A stretch of 64,000 nucleotides of DNA from Mucilaginibacter robiniae. Its GTDB lineage: Bacteria > Bacteroidota > Bacteroidia > Sphingobacteriales > Sphingobacteriaceae. Under the pieces are notes generated by a model. It was not told the DNA's origin and did not search any database. It saw only the letters and a list, made by a program, of their open reading frames with translations. The stretch is taken from NCBI RefSeq assembly GCF_012849215.1, contig NZ_CP051682.1, positions 4,154,001 to 4,218,000 of the forward strand. Reading direction: 5' to 3'. Below are positions 60,349-64,000 of this stretch, one piece after another; position 1 is the stretch's first letter, and each line of letters opens with the position of its first letter. Made by a program: the position numbers and the translations under genes.

Positions 60349-61674
60349 ATGAACCGCAAAAAAAGAAAAATGGCTACTATCATTCCAGCGGGCCTGTTTT
60401 TCTATCCCATAGCGCTGACCCAGCCGGATCAACTGCTCACCAGGGAAGAGTTGTATAAGCATTTCCAGCCGCCTAAAGGAAGAAAGGCTTATATGGGTAA
60501 TCAGGAGGAGTTCATCAGCTTTGAAAATGGTATTGCTACCATTAAGCTCAAGATGAACGATAATGCAATTTATCACTTGTACCTGCATGCCGAGATCGAC
60601 GAGCTGCACGTGGCCTGCACGTGTGGTATGCCGGGTGAGAAGCTTTGTTTCCATGCCTTCATCACCCTGTATTACTTAACCTGGTTTAGTGAGCGCTTTA
60701 GTTGCCAGCGCTTGTACTGGCCGGGTTTCTACAGCTATGAGGCAGCACAGAGATTTTTGAATATCGAAATCCTACGTGGAAAGATTTGCGTGGAGGCTAA
60801 ACCGGAGTATGGCGCACTTTACCGCAGCGGGATCAGCCTGGAACCATACGGCTTTCCGGCGTTGACAGAACATTCGAGTAATAAGTTCACTATTAAAGCT
60901 GGAGGTACTGCGGTGTATGCTTATGCTTTATGCTATGCACCTGATGCTTTTCGCAACCGCCACTATCCCGTGCTAATACCTTTTTATGGAAAAACCAACA
61001 AGACCGGTCTGAATGTAGATACCTTCTCGTCATTCGTTCTGCTGGACAGAGGCCCAAAGCAAAACAATGACCATCTGTACTATCAACAGTTGAATGCTTA
61101 CAGCAAAACCATGTATGAACTCATGCGACCGTTGACTTACAAGAGTGATGCGGGAGACAAACAGCTGTGGCGGCAAGCTGAAGAGGCCATCCTCAGTCTG
61201 TGGCAGAAAGCATTGTTGCTTCTGGTAGATTGTCCATATAATCACAGCTATTTGCTGTACCATTTTCGCTATTTAAGAGAAAAGCCTGCGAAAAGGTTTA
61301 TGAGGCCGTGCAGATACAGCTTGGAGCGCCCAAGCCTTAGATTCCTGTTGACCATACACAGAGATTATCTGAAGCTTTCAGTGGAAGTAACGGTGGGTAG
61401 CCGCGTTGTGCCTGTAGCACATAAGCCACACCTTTTCATTTTTGACGAAGAGGCAGGGTATTGTCATCTGATGAGTAGCATGGAGGACGATGAACTGCTG
61501 AACTGGATGCTGGACCATGGCAACCGAATAACGGCCTTGACAGAGAATTTTGAGGAGTTCGATAACGATGTGCTAGGCAAGCTAGCTGCAAGGCACCCGG
61601 TTTTCTTTTCAGATAGGAACAAAAGCAGACTGGCTTATGACCGTAATGTAGTGAAAGCAAAGATTAGCCAGTGA
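60349..61674 (+). CDS. SWIM zinc-finger domain protein of unknown function
   Basis: The SWIM zinc motif is clear: CTCGMPGEKLCFH (Cys90, Cys92, Cys100, His102) inside a basic N-terminal third (MNRKKRKMATIIPAG). The remaining roughly 330 residues are unknown, with several tyrosine- and tryptophan-rich segments and a C-terminal alpha/beta part. SWIM domains bind DNA or protein partners. It sits one base after the HEPN gene, with the same relatively high GC. An orthologous HEPN-SWIM pair would suggest a functional unit. No catalytic motif is visible. Confidence 0.78.
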   Translation: MNRKKRKMATIIPAGLFFYPIALTQPDQLLTREELYKHFQPPKGRKAYMGNQEEFISFENGIATIKLKMNDNAIYHLYLHAEIDELHVACTCGMPGEKLCFHAFITLYYLTWFSERFSCQRLYWPGFYSYEAAQRFLNIEILRGKICVEAKPEYGALYRSGISLEPYGFPALTEHSSNKFTIKAGGTAVYAYALCYAPDAFRNRHYPVLIPFYGKTNKTGLNVDTFSSFVLLDRGPKQNNDHLYYQQLNAYSKTMYELMRPLTYKSDAGDKQLWRQAEEAILSLWQKALLLLVDCPYNHSYLLYHFRYLREKPAKRFMRPCRYSLERPSLRFLLTIHRDYLKLSVEVTVGSRVVPVAHKPHLFIFDEEAGYCHLMSSMEDDELLNWMLDHGNRITALTENFEEFDNDVLGKLAARHPVFFSDRNKSRLAYDRNVVKAKISQ

Positions 61675-61687
61675 GGGGCAGCAGCTG

Positions 61688-61753
61688 CGGCAAACGGCTC
61701 CATACTTACGCCGTCAGCCTCGCTGCAAGGCAAACCGCTATCGCCGTTTGCCG
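61688..61753. repeat. GC-rich 11-bp inverted repeat in the 61675-61835 gap
   Basis: CGGCAAACGGC (61688-61698) and its exact complement (61743-61753) flank 44 nt. The segment is clearly more GC-rich than the AT-rich sequence that follows, which may mark a junction between modules. No T tract follows, so terminator use is uncertain. Confidence 0.6.
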
Positions 61754-61790
61754 AGGTCGTAGTAATTGGTCAGGGTACTTTTTGTTATAG

Positions 61791-61810
61791 GTAATATTTT
61801 ATAATATTAC
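61791..61810. promoter_or_regulatory. AT-rich 8-bp palindrome before the DUF262 gene
   Basis: GTAATATT and AATATTAC are perfect complements around TTAT, 25 nt before the ATG at 61836. This fits an operator or a chance AT-rich palindrome. Confidence 0.4.
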
Positions 61811-61835
61811 AATCAAATATTAGCCTTATCAAATT

Positions 61836-63614
61836 ATGTCTTACCAGACTGCACTTCCCATTGCTGATGTAATTAATGATGTTCATCAGAAAAAATACTT
61901 ATTGCCAGCTATTCAGAGAGAATTTGTTTGGAGCACGTTTCAAATAGAACGTCTCTTTGATAGTCTGATGCGTGACTATCCCATTAACTCTTTTTTATTT
62001 TGGAAAGTTCAAAAAGAGCATGTTAAGGAGTATGAATTTTACGAGTTTTTAAGAGACTACCACGAACGTAATAAACGTCATAACCCTAAAGCAAATGTTG
62101 GCGGAGAAGAAGAGATTATTGCTGTCCTTGATGGTCAGCAGCGGCTTACTTCACTTTATATTGGTTTAAAAGGAAGCTATGCGTTTAAATTACCGAGAAA
62201 AAGATACGATAATAGTCAGGCATACCCGGAAAGAAAGCTTTACTTAAATTTGTTGTCACCCTCTGACAATCCCGAACTGGAGTTTTCTTTTTTGTTTTTA
62301 ACACCGAAAGAGGCGGGTGCAAACGATGAAAACCATTTTTGGTTTCCAGTTGGTAAGATTCTTGATTTAAAAGAATTACATCAGGTCAATCAGTATCTGC
62401 TTGAGAATGACATTTTCACTAACCACTGCAAAGAGAAAGCGATTTTTGCTAATCAAGCGTTATCAAAGCTAAATCAAATCATCCACTTAAAGCCAACAAT
62501 CAGCTACTATTTAGAAAGTAGCCCCGTACTTGATAAGGTACTTAATATATTTATCCGTATCAACAGTGGCGGCACGATTTTAAGTTATTCCGACCTGCTT
62601 CTCTCCATTGCTACCGCCCAATGGCAGCACAAAGATGCGCGGGAGGAGATCACAAAATTTGTAGATGAGATCAATGAGATCGACGGAGGTTTTAATTTCA
62701 ACAAGGACTTTGTACTAAAAACATGCTTGGTGCTAAATGACTTCCCCAATATTGCATTCAAGGTCGATAACTTCAACAAATCCAATATGTTGAAGATTGA
62801 AAAGGATTGGGACGTAATAACTAAATCAATTCGCTTAGCTGTAAATCTCATTTCCAGTTTCGGTTTTAATCGCGATACATTAACATCGAACAATGCAATA
62901 GTGCCGATAGCTTATTACCTTAAATCAATAGGCCTTCCCGAAAACTACGAGGTATCGACCCATTATATACAAGATAGGGCTGACCTGAAAAAGTGGCTAA
63001 TCTTCTCGCTTTTAAAGCGCGTATTTGGTGGTCAATCTGATAATGTACTTCGTATCGTTCGTAAGGCTATACAGGAAAAACCAGGAAGCTTCCCGCTTAA
63101 TCATATAATCGATCAGTTTAAAGGCACTAATAAAACCTTATTATTTACCGATGAAGATATAGAAAACCTAACATGGTCCAAATACGGGCAGAGCGGCACA
63201 TTTGCTGTACTTTCACTATTGTATCCATCATTAGATTTTAGGAATAAGTTTCACATTGACCATATTTATCCGAAAAGCAAGATGACCGAACGGCATTTAA
63301 AGAAAAAAGGAATTGCCAAAGATGATATTGAAACTTACGTATCTTATACTGACTTTTTAGGTAATCTTCAATTACTGGATGCTATTCCAAATATTGAAAA
63401 ACAGAATAAAGAATTTGACACATGGCTAACGTCACTTTACAACGAGGATGAAATAAAGGACTTTAGAAAGAAGCACTATTTGCCAAACGTTGACCTTTCG
63501 CTAGGCAACTTTATAGAGGTTTTTAATAAAAGGGAAAAGCTCATAATCTCCTATTTGAAAAAATTGTTACAAATGGAAAGCAGTACTGATATGATTCAAG
63601 ATAAAATAATTTAA
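61836..63614 (+). CDS. DUF262/DUF1524 protein, GmrSD-like type IV restriction nuclease
   Basis: The N-terminal DUF262 domain shows YLLPAIQREFVWSTFQIERLFDSL and VLDGQQRLTSLYIGL (Asp99-Gln102), a ParB/Srx-like NTPase fold. The C-terminal DUF1524-like HNH domain has HIDHIYPKSKM (Asp475-His476) and a later NLQLLDAIPNIEKQNK. GmrSD-type enzymes cut modified phage DNA, using GmrS NTPase and GmrD nuclease parts, here fused in 592 residues as in many homologues. The next gene starts 3 nt behind, so it probably belongs to the same operon. Substrate and partner are unknown. Confidence 0.9.
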   Translation: MSYQTALPIADVINDVHQKKYLLPAIQREFVWSTFQIERLFDSLMRDYPINSFLFWKVQKEHVKEYEFYEFLRDYHERNKRHNPKANVGGEEEIIAVLDGQQRLTSLYIGLKGSYAFKLPRKRYDNSQAYPERKLYLNLLSPSDNPELEFSFLFLTPKEAGANDENHFWFPVGKILDLKELHQVNQYLLENDIFTNHCKEKAIFANQALSKLNQIIHLKPTISYYLESSPVLDKVLNIFIRINSGGTILSYSDLLLSIATAQWQHKDAREEITKFVDEINEIDGGFNFNKDFVLKTCLVLNDFPNIAFKVDNFNKSNMLKIEKDWDVITKSIRLAVNLISSFGFNRDTLTSNNAIVPIAYYLKSIGLPENYEVSTHYIQDRADLKKWLIFSLLKRVFGGQSDNVLRIVRKAIQEKPGSFPLNHIIDQFKGTNKTLLFTDEDIENLTWSKYGQSGTFAVLSLLYPSLDFRNKFHIDHIYPKSKMTERHLKKKGIAKDDIETYVSYTDFLGNLQLLDAIPNIEKQNKEFDTWLTSLYNEDEIKDFRKKHYLPNVDLSLGNFIEVFNKREKLIISYLKKLLQMESSTDMIQDKII

Positions 63615-63617
63615 TTT

Positions 63618-64000
63618 ATGGCACAGATCAACAATTACAAAGAATCTACAATAACATCAATTAAGGAAACCCTTATAGCCTTGGACTTTTGTTTTGGGTA
63701 TGACAAATCCAACAATGAGAAATGGGAGACTACGGATGCAGGCATCCTAGGTATGCCTGCATTAATTCTCTTATCATCTATTATTGACACAATGGGTGCT
63801 TATTTTAGAGGCACCAATATGGAATTTGAAGTTGACGGTGAAAAGAGAATAATTGAAAAAGCAGCCCACCACTTTTATATTTTGAACCATACTGTATTAT
63901 TCAAACTGGGGTTGTCGGACATGGTTATTACAGACTTTTACTCGAAATACAGGTCGGTAGCAACGCATAATGGTACCTTACCGCCTTTCAATTATATGGA
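63618..64000 (+). CDS. Partial gene, operon partner of the DUF262 nuclease (3' cut by window)
   Basis: The frame starts at ATG 63618, 3 nt after the DUF262 stop, and is still open at the window end (about 127 codons). It begins MAQINNYKESTITSIKET and contains helices (GILGMPALILLSSIIDTMGAY, in part) and a conserved-looking FYILNHTVLFKLGLSDM stretch. I do not recognise the family; proteins of this type accompany DUF262 genes in other genomes by impression only. Complete domain content cannot be judged. Confidence 0.75.
   Translation, partial: MAQINNYKESTITSIKETLIALDFCFGYDKSNNEKWETTDAGILGMPALILLSSIIDTMGAYFRGTNMEFEVDGEKRIIEKAAHHFYILNHTVLFKLGLSDMVITDFYSKYRSVATHNGTLPPFNYM

Noticed and set aside
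1..64000. CRISPR arrays, transposases, rRNA operons
   Set aside because: No regularly spaced short repeats, no DDE or other transposase motifs, and no rRNA-like sequence were seen on either strand.

Overview
The window comes from a Bacteroidota chromosome, most likely a Sphingobacteriaceae-type soil or plant-associated organism (Mucilaginibacter or Pedobacter-like; inferred from gene style, not proven). Support comes from a SusC/SusD pair, many secreted glycoside hydrolases, TAnnTTTG-type -7 promoter boxes, an Arg-I-less Bacteroidetes tyrosine integrase and an ORF6N protein.

Region 1 (1-24.7 kb) is a glycan utilisation locus. A plus-strand run of nine tightly spaced genes encodes almost exclusively exo-acting enzymes: GH2 (beta-mannosidase/glucosaminidase clade, cut by the window edge), a NagB-deacetylase fusion, GH125, GH35, GH20, GH29, a CBM9-like protein, GH92 and a second GH20. 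A perfect 15-bp hairpin separates it from a convergent GH3-SusD-SusC group. Together these would strip fucose, galactose, HexNAc and alpha/beta-mannose from complex glycans, as expected for N-glycan-like glycoprotein sugars, and feed glucosamine into glycolysis.

Region 2 (24.7-35.1 kb) holds a long non-coding stretch, an iron-uptake-like trio (small Cys protein, TonB receptor, PepSY membrane protein), a large GH2 beta-galactosidase, and an MBOAT/SGNH-like O-acylation pair. It ends at tRNA-Pro(TGG), preceded by two good sigma-ABfr-type promoters.

Region 3 (35.16-49.07 kb) is an integrated island at the 3' end of tRNA-Pro. It is flanked by two approximately 259-bp direct repeats that include the tRNA terminator and a phased TTTGAY array. 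It carries an integrase, ORF6N protein, gene debris, and two opposed cargo operons. The plus-strand operon is the most interesting item: a 1475-aa PD-(D/E)XK-STAND ATPase, a GIY-YIG protein, a RES-domain (NAD+-attacking) protein and an unknown protein, tightly packed, which looks like an undescribed multi-effector anti-phage system. The minus-strand operon has an OLD-type ATPase/TOPRIM nuclease, a broken small gene, a membrane protein and a methyltransferase.

Region 4 (49.07 kb to the end) is a second, tandem element without its own integrase in view. It has mobilisation genes (two HTH proteins, MobC, relaxase) with a highly structured candidate oriT, an RHS polymorphic toxin with a metzincin-like tip plus adjacent lipoprotein, an XRE/HEPN/SWIM cluster and a GmrSD-like DUF262 nuclease followed by a gene that runs off the window. 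No CRISPR array, rRNA or transposase was seen.
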